A model generated the notes under the pieces. It made no database searches. It had not been told where the DNA came from and worked only from the letters and a program-made list of their open reading frames with translations. This document shows, piece after piece, positions 26,859 to 35,283 of a stretch of DNA of 64,000 nucleotides; the stretch's first letter is position 1; every line of letters begins with the position of its first letter. The translations under genes and the position numbers were made by a program. Location of the stretch: assembly GCF_000514815.1 (NCBI RefSeq), contig NZ_KI911472.1, positions 26,771-90,770 on the forward strand, read 5' to 3'. The DNA comes from Salinispora fenicalii (GTDB taxonomy: Bacteria > Actinomycetota > Actinomycetes > Mycobacteriales > Micromonosporaceae).

Positions 26859-27766
26859 ACTGCTCTCCGATCGTTGTCGGGCGGGCCGGCGTCGAGCCAG
26901 CCGGTCAGTTCCTTGGGGGATCGGCGCCAGGGGTCGAACGCCTCGATGCGCCAGGTCGCCCCGGCGGCGGCCAGCAGACCGGTCCGGTCGGCGGCCTGCC
27001 CGGTGCCGGGCCGGCTGCTGTCCAGGGCGACCACCTCGTACGGGCGGTCCGGGGACTGCTCGGGTGCCAGGTCGGCCAGGCGGGTCAGCATGGCCGTCAG
27101 CTCCGCCGGTTCCGGGCCGCGCAGGTGCCCGTGGTCGTCGCGGACCATGGGGGCGACCCCGTCGAACCGGGCGGCTCGGCGCAGCGCTCCGGTCCGCTGG
27201 GCGGGCCAGGTGGCGGCACTCCAGATGGTGACGGCCGGGTGGCCGTGCCGGTCGGTGCTGCGGGGCGTCGGCAGGAAGGTGGCCCGGTCGACCCGGTAGT
27301 GCTCGCCGGTGTGGCTGAACTCGGTCCCGCGCCACAGGCCGGACAGCACTCGCAGCGCCTCGTCGAGTTTCGCGGCCCGGATCTGCAGCCCGGCGGGTTC
27401 GCCGAACGCCCCGAAGTCGAGGTCCGGTTCGGCGCCCAGTCCCGCCCCGAGCACCAGCCGTCCGGCGGACAGGTGGTCGAGTGTCGTCGCCTCCCGGGCC
27501 ACCTTCCATGGCCGGCGCCGGGCCAGGGGGGTCATCAACGGGCCACTGCGTAGCCGGGTGGTGCGGGCAAGGATCGCGGTGACGACGGTCCACGCGTCGG
27601 CCATCGGGAGGCGCAGTTCGCGGGCGAACATCAGGTGGTCCCAGAGGAACACCCCGTCCCAGCCGGACTCCTCCGCGCGGACCGCGACGTCGACCAGCCG
27701 CGCCGGGTCGGCGTAGTAGCCGGCGTTCGGGAGCAGGAGCCCGTGCCGGACGCCCGGAGCGCTCAC
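26855..27766 (-). CDS. Luciferase-like flavin-dependent monooxygenase
   Basis: 303 residues, GTG overlapping the amine oxidase stop (GTGA) and its own stop overlapping the A-PCP start (ATGA). Typical LLM-class TIM barrel: HGLLLPNAGYYADPARL, EESGWDGVFLWDHL, TTRLRSGPLMTPLARRRPWK, REATTLDHLSAGRLVLGAG, and a long variable end. Such enzymes use reduced FMN and oxygen and act in degradation and in natural-product tailoring (hydroxylation, N-oxidation, halting of chains on PCPs). Its overlap with a valine-loading A-PCP suggests it acts on the bound amino acid or on the peptide. A flavin reductase is not in the window. Confidence 0.85.
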   Translation of the reverse strand: MSAPGVRHGLLLPNAGYYADPARLVDVAVRAEESGWDGVFLWDHLMFARELRLPMADAWTVVTAILARTTRLRSGPLMTPLARRRPWKVAREATTLDHLSAGRLVLGAGLGAEPDLDFGAFGEPAGLQIRAAKLDEALRVLSGLWRGTEFSHTGEHYRVDRATFLPTPRSTDRHGHPAVTIWSAATWPAQRTGALRRAARFDGVAPMVRDDHGHLRGPEPAELTAMLTRLADLAPEQSPDRPYEVVALDSSRPGTGQAADRTGLLAAAGATWRIEAFDPWRRSPKELTGWLDAGPPDNDRRAV

Positions 27767-29112
27767 CGCGGTACCTGTTCGCCGGATCCGGCGGGGCGGG
27801 GGATCCGTCGGACGAGAGCGTTCGCTGAGCGGACGGCGCCTTCGAGGTGGCCGAAGAAGTACGGCGAATGCTCTGCGCCCACCCGGTGCAGGGGACCGTC
27901 CGGATCGCCGGGGGATCGGGCGTCGAGCCAGGCCCCGGGATGTGGCACCGCCGCGTAGCAGCCCTGGACCCAGGGCTGCCGCTGCCAGTCCTGCGCGGTG
28001 ACGTGCACGGGTGCCAGGGCCGGGGGGCCGAACCAGTCCGCCAGCCGGGCCGTGAGCCCTGCCCAGGTGATCCGGCCGGCGCGGTAGGCCCGGGCTTCCG
28101 CCCCGGTCAAGAATCCGACCAGGACACCGAGGCCGTCGCGCCCGTTGGAGTCGTCGACCAGGAAGCGCAGCGGTGCCCGGTCCGCGGTGACCCAGCCGCT
28201 AAGCCCGCTGTCGCGCCAGAACGGCGTCCGGTAGATCAGGTGGATCTTCACCACCGAGCCGCCGGTGGATGCCGGCACCGGCGACACGGCCGCGCCCGGG
28301 ATCGTCACTTCGACGGCTTGTTCCTGTGCCGGGCCGATCGCTAGGACGACCCGGTCGCAGTCGGCGACGAAGCCGTCGGCCTCCACTCGGATCCCGCCGG
28401 TGGTGGCGCAGATGCGGCGGACCGGGCGACCGGTCCGCACCGGGCGGTCCAGCCGGGTGGCGAGCTGTTCGCTGAGTCCGGCGGCTCCACCGGCCAGGCG
28501 GAACTCCTGGGCGCCGCCGGCGAAGGCGGTGAGGAAGTCGAGACCGCCGCCGGATTTGACGTAGAAGAGGAAGTGCAGCAGGGACACCTCGTCCGGCTCC
28601 GAGGCCAGCATCTCCCGCACGATCTGTTCGATCAGCAACGTGGTTGCGGAGGTCATCCGCTCGCTGCTCAGCCACTCGTGCACGGTGATCCGGTCCTGCT
28701 GCGCCGCGTCCGGTGACGAGCCGGGCGCGTGGAGGTCGACGGCCTCGGTCAGCTCGTCGATGCGGTCCAGGGCGAGGCCAAGGGCCAGAGCGTTGAAGGG
28801 CGCGTCGGCGTCGTCGTCCCGGTACCGGCGACCGGACAGGTCGAACAGTGCGGCGCCGGGGGCGACAGTACGCTGCAGCGGTACGCCCAGCCGGTCGGCC
28901 AGCTGCCGGATCTCGGTGTGCCGGTTCCCGATGTACGCACCACCGCAGTCCAGTTCGAGTCCGAGCGGCGCCGCCTCCGTGCGGGTGCGTCCGCCCAGCC
29001 GGTCGGATGCCTCCAGGACCTCGACGTCGTGCCCGTCCGCGGCGAGAGCCTCCGCGGCGCAGAGACCGGACAGACCTGCCCCGACGACGACGACGCCGGT
29101 CCGGATTCGCAT
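27763..29112 (-). CDS. FAD-dependent amine oxidase
   Basis: 449 residues from ATG 29112; a GTG at 29121 would overlap the Rieske stop (GTGA) and add three residues, so either start is possible. The FAD-binding motif VVVVGAGLSGLCAAEAL lies at residues 7-23, followed by LEASDRLGGRTRTE (the GG motif of monoamine oxidases). The end has YFFGHLEGAVRSANAL, the second FAD-contacting segment. The family oxidises primary or secondary amines, amino acids or polyamines to imines. In this operon it likely oxidises an amino-acid side chain or backbone amine of the peptide or its precursor. No signal peptide. Confidence 0.85.
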   Translation of the reverse strand: MRIRTGVVVVGAGLSGLCAAEALAADGHDVEVLEASDRLGGRTRTEAAPLGLELDCGGAYIGNRHTEIRQLADRLGVPLQRTVAPGAALFDLSGRRYRDDDADAPFNALALGLALDRIDELTEAVDLHAPGSSPDAAQQDRITVHEWLSSERMTSATTLLIEQIVREMLASEPDEVSLLHFLFYVKSGGGLDFLTAFAGGAQEFRLAGGAAGLSEQLATRLDRPVRTGRPVRRICATTGGIRVEADGFVADCDRVVLAIGPAQEQAVEVTIPGAAVSPVPASTGGSVVKIHLIYRTPFWRDSGLSGWVTADRAPLRFLVDDSNGRDGLGVLVGFLTGAEARAYRAGRITWAGLTARLADWFGPPALAPVHVTAQDWQRQPWVQGCYAAVPHPGAWLDARSPGDPDGPLHRVGAEHSPYFFGHLEGAVRSANALVRRIPRPAGSGEQVPR

Positions 29113-29117
29113 ACCGG

Positions 29118-30311
29118 TCACCGCTCGGTCCACAGCGGTTGGAGTCGGCTGTCGTTGCGGTACGCGTCGGCCAATGCCCGTAGGAAGGTGTGCAGCTCCT
29201 CCTCGTGCGAGGCGAGCGGGCCGGCGATGTACCGCGGATCGGAGACGCCCCGTTGGGTGGACGAGCAGGCGTCCCAGTCCTGCTGATTGGTGGTCTTCCA
29301 GAAATCGATCGCATAGTCCGGCGTGAACCCAGTGCTGGTCAGTAGTTCTTCCGGGAAGAACCATTCGCAGATTACCCGGGTGCGATCCGGAGCGACCGGG
29401 TCGAGGCGATGGGTGACCACGTAATCGTGCATCGCGGTGACGAAGAGACCGGGTAGCACCGCGTAGTAGCAGACCTGTCGCGCACGGTTCTCGTCGAGTT
29501 CAGGAAATGTCCACTCCGGGCCCTTTCCATCGAGGGACATGCTCGCCGCGGAATTCTTGAGATCAAGGGAACCGCCGAGCCACATCCCGGTGCTGGCGAA
29601 TCCTTCGCCGTTAACGGTCCGCTGGACCTTGCTGAGTTCGGGGTGCGTACTAGGGCAGTGGTAGCACTCCAGGTAGTTCTCGACGAGGAGTTTCCAGTTG
29701 GCGTGGACGTCGTAGACCTCGGTGCCGACCTGTTTTAGGGTGCCGAGATGGTAGGGCGCGAGGATGTCGGTGAGATTGCCGAGGGATTCGCCGAAGTCGT
29801 TCGCATCCCCGGAGTGGTTGACGAACAGCCACCCGTTCCATTCGGTGGATCGAACCGGGAGTAGGTCCATGCCCTGCGGGTGCCGCTCGGCGGCGTCCTC
29901 GAACCGCGGTGCCCGGCGCAGTTCGCCATCCAGGCCGTAGACCCAGGCGTGGTAGGCGCACCAGACCTGGGCGCGTCGAATCGTGCAGGCGGGGGCGACC
30001 AGCTCGTGCCCACGGTGGCGGCAGGCGTTGACGAAGACGTTCACCCCGTCGCCGGTGCCGGTGATCAGGATGTTGCGCCCGGCCGACATGACGGCGGCCT
30101 GGGTGCCCTTCTCGGCGAACTCGGCGACCCGGCCGACCGGCAGCCAGCCCTGCCCGAAGAGTCGCTCCAGCTCCCAGGCGAACAGGTCTTCCGACGTGTA
30201 GGCGAGGCCAGGAAAAGCGTGTGCGTCCTGCGTTTCGGTTATTATCCGATCGATCGTATCGGACCCAATGGAATTGGATGATGCCCCATTTTCGGGCAGC
30301 GTCGATCGCAT
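29118..30311 (-). CDS. Rieske non-haem iron oxygenase
   Basis: 397 residues; ATG 30311 is preferred because AAAGG sits eight bases before it (a GTG at 30320 overlaps that site). The Rieske 2Fe-2S ligands are Cys97 and His99 (CRHRGH) and Cys118 and His121 (CAYH). The mononuclear iron site is seen in ENYLECYHCPSTHPEL (His218, His223). Layout matches alpha subunits of choline-monooxygenase/GbcA-like aminoacyl oxygenases, which hydroxylate or demethylate quaternary or amino compounds. First enzyme gene of the NRPS operon, so probably a tailoring oxygenase. A partner reductase is not in the window. Confidence 0.9.
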   Translation of the reverse strand: MRSTLPENGASSNSIGSDTIDRIITETQDAHAFPGLAYTSEDLFAWELERLFGQGWLPVGRVAEFAEKGTQAAVMSAGRNILITGTGDGVNVFVNACRHRGHELVAPACTIRRAQVWCAYHAWVYGLDGELRRAPRFEDAAERHPQGMDLLPVRSTEWNGWLFVNHSGDANDFGESLGNLTDILAPYHLGTLKQVGTEVYDVHANWKLLVENYLECYHCPSTHPELSKVQRTVNGEGFASTGMWLGGSLDLKNSAASMSLDGKGPEWTFPELDENRARQVCYYAVLPGLFVTAMHDYVVTHRLDPVAPDRTRVICEWFFPEELLTSTGFTPDYAIDFWKTTNQQDWDACSSTQRGVSDPRYIAGPLASHEEELHTFLRALADAYRNDSRLQPLWTER

Positions 30312-30826
30312 GTAGTTCACCTTTATCGGAACGGGTCGACGGTCAGGGGAATGGCGCAGCGTTAAGCGCGCCGGGTCGGCCGGTCGCGCTCAACTACACG
30401 AAATATTAATCATCAAATGAGTGATTATGGGGAAACGTATTAATCGGGGTAGGGGGCAGATCTGCCGAGTTCGTAAAGTTCGGCCCGCCGCCAGTGCATT
30501 GTGATTCCCTCCCCTGGTGCGTGGCCGTGAAGTTGGGATGATTATTTACCACTGTGAGTCCGCCTTAAAGGACATGTAATTATCTTCATAATTCCTTATT
30601 AAGTCTTGACTGCAGGGCTCTGGCAAGGTAAAGATATGGCGATTGGGGGCGGGCGCTCCGGATTGTGATGATAGATAGACGGATTCGAATATTCGGTGAT
30701 CACCCAGGTTTCGATGGGTCCTCGCGGACCGGTCGGCAGCGGGGCCGGGCAGCGCGTGCACAGCGTGGACGGGAATGCCCTGCGTGGCGGTGGGCCCGCT
30801 TCCAGCCGCTGCTGCGGCCCACGTAC
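30312..30826 (-). promoter_or_regulatory. AT-rich regulatory region of the NRPS operon
   Basis: About 500 bases, clearly richer in A/T than the flanks, between the exporter stop and the Rieske gene. It contains the 19-codon micro-ORF, an imperfect palindrome TAATCA-9-TGATTA (30407-30427) that could be an operator, and further upstream an AAGGA-ATG start (minus strand, about 30585) for a 15-codon frame. On the minus strand TTGCCA followed about 18 bases later by TTAATA (about 30600-30630) is a possible promoter. Exact start sites cannot be fixed by eye. Confidence 0.4.
30440..30499 (-). CDS. 19-residue micro-ORF upstream of the NRPS operon
   Basis: An ATG at 30499 is preceded on the minus strand by GGGGAGGG with a seven-base gap, one of the best ribosome binding sites in the window. 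The product is MHWRRAELYELGRSAPYPD. It lies 128 bases before the Rieske gene in an otherwise AT-rich stretch. Position and length suit an attenuation or leader peptide; it could also be a tiny functional peptide. No homology claimed. Confidence 0.5.
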   Translation of the reverse strand: MHWRRAELYELGRSAPYPD

Positions 30827-32047
30827 CTACCGTGCCGAAGCCCTGGCCTTGACCATAGGAAGTCCACTATGGGCAACTTGGGCCTGTCCCCGGCCACGGA
30901 ACAGTAGTGCCGCGAGCGCGGGAAGGGTGGCGGCGACGGCGATCGTCGCCCACGGCCCAGTGTTGGTGACCAGCACTCCGCCCGCGGCGTAGGCCAGGGA
31001 TCCGGCCACCCCGTTCGCGGACGCCAGCCAAGCGAACGCGGTCAGCCGATGCCCGTCCGTGAGGTTCTCACTCAGATCGGCCAGCAGTGCCGCTGCCGCC
31101 GGGGTGATGAACACGCCGGCGAGAAACGCCAGTGGGTACAGGGCCGGAGCGGACCGGGCGGCGAGCAGGAGGGCGAATCCGGCGGCGCTGCCGATCAACA
31201 GCAACCGCACCTGTCGGCGCGCCGGCGCTCGCCACGACCGCGACCCGTACCACAATCCGCCCACGACACTGCCCGCCGCCCACGTCGCTAGCACTGCCCC
31301 GCTGGCAGCCGACGAGTTGAATTCGACCGCGACCGCGATCAGAGCGACCTCCACGAGCCCGATCGCGGCCATCTGGACCGCCGCGACGCCCAGCCACGGG
31401 GCCAGCCGGATCAGCGTCCGGCGGTCCATAGCCTGCGCCGGCGCGTCCGGCGACGGGACGCGACGCTGCTGGATCAGCAGAGTGGTGGCACCGGCAACCG
31501 GGAGCAACGCGGTCCCGGCCAGGGCAGCCGTCGGGCTGCTTAGGGCCACGACCAGCCCGACGAGGGCGGGCCCCAGTACGAACAACACCTCGGTGCCCAC
31601 GGTATCCAGGCTGTATGCGGCAATGCGATCCCGCGGGTCGTCGATGGTGGCCGCGATCGTGGCTCGCAGCGTTGCGCTCAGCGGAGGGATCGCCGCTCCG
31701 GCCAGCACGACACCGGCCCAGAAGTTCCACGACTGCCATGGCAGGACGATGACGAATAGGCCGGCGCTGGTCAGGATCCCGGCGATCAGCAGGACGACGT
31801 TGCCGTAGCGCTCGGCCAGCCGGGCGATCAGCGGCCCGCTCAGGCTCGCGCAGAGACCGTAGGTGGCGGCGGCCGCGCCCGCAATGGCGAACCCACCGTG
31901 CCGCTGGTTGGCCAGCAGGAGGATGAGCAGCGGCGCCATTGTCTGGGTCAGGCGTGCGACGAGCGCGCCGATCAGGGCGGCCAGGATCTGCCGGTTCGCG
32001 ACCACGGCGGCGTAGCGGCGCAGGCCCGTCGTCTCGGTCCCGCTCAA
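30827..32047 (-). CDS. MFS transporter
   Basis: 406 residues, TTG start overlapping the regulator stop (TTGA). About twelve hydrophobic segments, for example ILAALIGALVARL, VVLLIAGILTSAGLFVIVLP and LPALAALLF, with charged loops such as LAERYGN between helices 2 and 3 typical of the major facilitator superfamily. It lacks any soluble domain. Placed directly after an ArsR-type regulator and just upstream of the NRPS genes on the same strand, it is a candidate exporter and self-resistance pump for the peptide. Confidence 0.85.
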   Translation of the reverse strand: MSGTETTGLRRYAAVVANRQILAALIGALVARLTQTMAPLLILLLANQRHGGFAIAGAAAATYGLCASLSGPLIARLAERYGNVVLLIAGILTSAGLFVIVLPWQSWNFWAGVVLAGAAIPPLSATLRATIAATIDDPRDRIAAYSLDTVGTEVLFVLGPALVGLVVALSSPTAALAGTALLPVAGATTLLIQQRRVPSPDAPAQAMDRRTLIRLAPWLGVAAVQMAAIGLVEVALIAVAVEFNSSAASGAVLATWAAGSVVGGLWYGSRSWRAPARRQVRLLLIGSAAGFALLLAARSAPALYPLAFLAGVFITPAAAALLADLSENLTDGHRLTAFAWLASANGVAGSLAYAAGGVLVTNTGPWATIAVAATLPALAALLFRGRGQAQVAHSGLPMVKARASAR

Positions 32048-32631
32048 TCGGCGGTCTCCGCCCCGGGGGCGGTCTGGGGGAAGCCGCGCACGGCCAGCCG
32101 GACCGGGCTGCGTCCGTCGCGGCGGGTCCGGCCCGCCTTCTCGACGTGGCTGCGGGTGACCTCCTCGACCGCCTCACCCCAGGCTTTGAGTTCGGCGGGT
32201 GTCATGAGAACGGCTCGGGTGTGCACGGTGGTGCTCGATGCCCAGTCGCCGATCTCTGCCTGCGGTGACGCCAGGAAGCTCAGGAAGAGGCTGAGATCGT
32301 GTCGGGCCGAGGCGCCGATCGCGTCCGTGCGGGCGCTGTCGGATCCCGCACCGCCGGTCTCGCCCGGCGGGGGGATCTGTACCTCGTCGAAGCAGCGTCG
32401 CCAGGGTCGCTGCCGGGTGTCTTCGGCGAGCGGATGGCCCTGCTCCACCAGGCCCTGGCGGGCGAGTACGTGCAAGTGGTAGGAGCAGGACTTGGGCGAG
32501 AGCCGGAGCTGCACCGCGCATTCCGAGGCGGTCAACTGGTCGTGGACACGGAGCAGATCCAGGATTCGGAGCCGTGTGGGATGAGCCAGCGCGCGCAGCC
32601 CTTCGACATCCGCGAGAGATGTGGAAGACAT
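32044..32631 (-). CDS. ArsR-family helix-turn-helix regulator
   Basis: 195 residues. The amino half is a winged helix: GLRALAHPTRLRILDLLRVH, LTASECAVQLRLSPKSCSYH and LHVLARQGLVEQ, as in ArsR/HTH_20 proteins. No metal-binding cysteine motif is seen, so it is probably a ligand-responsive member. The carboxy half (about 100 residues, LSLFLSFLASPQAEIGDWAS to VEEVTRSHVEKAG) is a helical effector-like domain. It is co-translated with the MFS exporter, a common repressor-exporter pair, and may control the NRPS cluster. No good ribosome binding site precedes the ATG, so the mRNA may be leaderless. Confidence 0.85.
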   Translation of the reverse strand: MSSTSLADVEGLRALAHPTRLRILDLLRVHDQLTASECAVQLRLSPKSCSYHLHVLARQGLVEQGHPLAEDTRQRPWRRCFDEVQIPPPGETGGAGSDSARTDAIGASARHDLSLFLSFLASPQAEIGDWASSTTVHTRAVLMTPAELKAWGEAVEEVTRSHVEKAGRTRRDGRSPVRLAVRGFPQTAPGAETAD

Positions 32632-33193
32632 GTTCCGAATCTAACCGTGGCGTCGGATCCCCGCAAGGCGAGACGGCTCATCGGGCAGCGCGTTCGAACC
32701 TGCGCACCCGCCGGGCGCAGCGCCGCGAGCCAGCGTCGGGCCGACCGCCGTTCGTCCCCGACGGCATTGGTGAAAGCACAGCTGACTGGGGTGCGGGTCG
32801 CAGCCGTTACACGGAGGCCACGCTTCTGGCCTCTGCCACGGCGGACGACGCCGACGAATGCGGCTTGGCCGGCACGGGCTGGCGCTGCGCAGCAGTCGCG
32901 GACGGTGTGGCGAACCCGCTGCTGCCGCAGTGGCGGGCTCGGCCGGACTCGTCGCGCCGGGTGGCGCGGGCCCTGGGATTCCGTCAGCTTGGCGTTCAGC
33001 TGAGCAAACGGATCGAAGCCGGAGCACCAATGCCTCGTTGCCAGCAACGCAACGGACCCGGCGGCACACCCACTTAACGTGGAACAGAGCGTGCCCTGAT
33101 GAGGTGCTCAGGGTCCGTACGGGTGACACCTGAGCGATTCGGTCCGGGGAACACCTGATTGATCTTGGTAATGCGCATGGGCAGGGTGAACTC
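32632..33193. other. Intergenic region, no gene recognised
   Basis: 560 bases between the divergent ArsR-type regulator and the Tat-exported protein. Overlapping GC-rich frames on both strands show no recognisable homology. It presumably holds both promoters. Confidence 0.5.
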
Positions 33194-34291
33194 ATGTCAT
33201 CGCAACCGCCGTTGAAACGCTCGACCCGCCCTCAACTGTCGCGCCGCGCCGTGTTGACCGGTAGTTGTCTTGGTCTGCTCACCGCCGCCGGCGCCACGCT
33301 CTGGGGTGATCCGCCCTCAGCGGCCACGGTCAGCGATCCTGCGGTGGGCGCCATCGCCGAGGACCGGCTGTTACGGCCGTGGGGACGGTTACCTGCCACG
33401 GCGCGCATCGGTACCGGCATCACGGTGGGGCCTACCGGGGAGGTAGCTCTGCTGCATCGGGCGGGCACCGCGTTTGCCCACGACGCGGTCATCGACACGG
33501 ACACGGTCGTCGTGCTGAACCCGCGCGACGGCACGGTGCGCCGGACTTGGGGAGCGGGACGGTTTCGTTCTCCTCACTCGATCACCGCCGACAGTGCGGG
33601 ACGGTATTGGGTCACCGACGTCAGTACCAACAAGGTCACCACGTTCGACGCGGTGGGACGGCAGGTCGGTGAGCTGGGCCACGACTATCCCACCGGGCTG
33701 GAAGCCTGCCTGCGAGTACGTAACGTCATTAGCAACCTGCCGTGCACCCTCGACGAGTACATCTTCGCCCGTCCCACCGACGTGGCCGTGTCGGCCGACG
33801 GGTCCATCGTCGTCACCGATGGCTACCGCAACTCTCGAGTGGCCCGGTTCGACACGCACCGCGTGCTGACCAGCGAGTGGGGTGAACTCGGTGACCGGCC
33901 CGCACAATTCAACATTCCGCATGGCGTGGCCCTGGACAGCAATGGAGCTGTGTACGTCGCCGACCGGCGCAACGCACGAGTACAGGTCTTCAATGCCGAC
34001 GGGTCGGTGCGGCACGTGTGGCACAGCAGCGCCCTGGGCCGTCCTTACGACGTGGCGATCGGTCCAGACGACGCGGTCTACGTCCTCGACGGCGGAGATC
34101 TCCTGGATGAGAAGAACGGTGAGCAGCGCGGCTACGTTTGCCGGCTGTCGACCACCGGGCAGGTTACCCACCGGTGGGCGCTAGCTGATCAGCGCGCCAA
34201 CCCCCACCAACTCGCCATCGGTGTCCGGGGGGAGATTTACGTGGCCGCTCTTGCCGGTGCCCCCCTGTGGCGATGGGCTCCCAGTGAATAG
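33194..34291 (+). CDS. Tat-exported NHL-repeat protein, amidating-lyase-like
   Basis: 365 residues, ATG with AGGGTG five bases upstream. A Tat signal, SRRAVLTGSCLGLLTAAGA, is at residues 16-34. The mature part is a beta-propeller of NHL repeats, each with a D/S-G or N-G turn: GRYWVTDVSTNKVTTFDAVG, FARPTDVAVSADGSIVVTDG, FNIPHGVALDSNGAVYVADR and RPYDVAIGPDDAVYVLDGG. This matches extracytoplasmic peptidyl-alpha-hydroxyglycine alpha-amidating lyase-like proteins. It acts outside the membrane or is lipid-free secreted. It sits beside, but divergent from, the NRPS cluster; a link is not shown. Confidence 0.78.
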   Translation: MSSQPPLKRSTRPQLSRRAVLTGSCLGLLTAAGATLWGDPPSAATVSDPAVGAIAEDRLLRPWGRLPATARIGTGITVGPTGEVALLHRAGTAFAHDAVIDTDTVVVLNPRDGTVRRTWGAGRFRSPHSITADSAGRYWVTDVSTNKVTTFDAVGRQVGELGHDYPTGLEACLRVRNVISNLPCTLDEYIFARPTDVAVSADGSIVVTDGYRNSRVARFDTHRVLTSEWGELGDRPAQFNIPHGVALDSNGAVYVADRRNARVQVFNADGSVRHVWHSSALGRPYDVAIGPDDAVYVLDGGDLLDEKNGEQRGYVCRLSTTGQVTHRWALADQRANPHQLAIGVRGEIYVAALAGAPLWRWAPSE

Positions 34292-34379
34292 TCTCGCGAC
34301 GGCAGTAGGGGTTAACGGAGTCGGCGGGCGAGACTCCCGCCGCCTACCCGGCGTGCCTCGGCGCAGGTCGGCCATGCGG

Positions 34380-35080
34380 CTACCCGATCCGGGTGGCCGC
34401 GGTGTCGTCGACGATCCGGCCGTCGGTCAGGTGGATGATGCGGTCGCAGGCGTCAGCGAGCCGGAGTTCGTGGGTCGCCAACAGCATGGTGGGGGCTCCT
34501 TGCTCGGTTCTGAGCTGGATGAGGAGGTCCAGGATGGTTTCGCCCGTGCGCGAGTCGAGGTTGCCCGTGGGTTCGTCGGCCAGTAGTAGCCGGGGTCGGC
34601 CGACCAGGGCTCGGGCGATGGCGACCCGCTGTTGTTGGGCGCCGGACAGTTCGCCGGGAAGGGCGTTGTGGCGACCGCCCATGCCGACGGCATCGAGCAG
34701 TTCACGGGCTCGGGCCACCTTGTCGAACGCGACCCGGTGAGGAACCAGCGGTGCGAGGACGTTGTCCAGTGCGGTGAGCGCTGGCAGCAGGTGGTAATGC
34801 TGGAACACGAAACCCACGCTGAGACGGAACGCTTCGAGGCGAGATCGGCGCATCGATGTGATGTCGTCACCGTCGACGAGGATCGTGCCTGAGTCGGCCT
34901 GCTCGATGGCACCGAGGAGATGCAGCAGGGTCGACTTACCCGAGCCGGAGGGGCCGGTGACCGCCGTCATGCTCCCAGGACCACAGGTGATCGAGAGGTC
35001 GTCCACCGCCGGGATTCTCGTCGACCCTGCGGGAAGTGCTTCGAAAGTTCAGAGATCTCGATGGAGGCGCCGTGCGGCAT
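34380..35080 (-). pseudogene. ABC transporter ATPase with a frameshift (MacB/LolD type)
   Basis: From residue 20 on this is a complete lipoprotein-export/MacB-type ATPase: GPSGSGKSTLLHLLGAIEQ (Walker A), LSGAQQQRVAIARALVGRP (signature), RLLLADEPTGNLDSRTG (Walker B) and a late LLATHE. The true start is ATG 35080 with GAGGAG before it, giving MPHGASIEISELSKHFP; the frame then breaks at a CCC run (35031-35033), where one base is missing relative to the expected FPAGSTRIPAVDDLS. An intact 208-codon frame remains from 35006 but lacks the first beta-strand. No permease gene adjoins it. Probably inactive, unless the shift is a sequencing error. Confidence 0.75.
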
Positions 35081-35283
35081 CGCTCACTCCTCGGCCAGAA
35101 GGGTGGACACGTACCCGCAGCTGCAGGAGGGCGGGAACGTTGACCACACCGTGTCGCTAGGCGCGGAAGCGACAGCGCTGATCCGTGGCGAGGCATGCCC
35201 GGCAGGAAAGCCGCGTCGCTCGGGCTCGACATCGCCCACCGTTCATCGAGACCGAACAGTGCAAGATCGCCGGGCAGGTAGCG

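Noticed and set aside
30407..30427. TAATCA-9-TGATTA palindrome as a confirmed operator
   Set aside because: Six-base arms in AT-rich DNA are easily found by chance; kept only as a possibility within the regulatory region.
30546..30761. 71-codon minus-strand frame upstream of the NRPS operon
   Set aside because: No ribosome binding site at its start and no family; only the 19-codon micro-ORF has convincing signals in this region.
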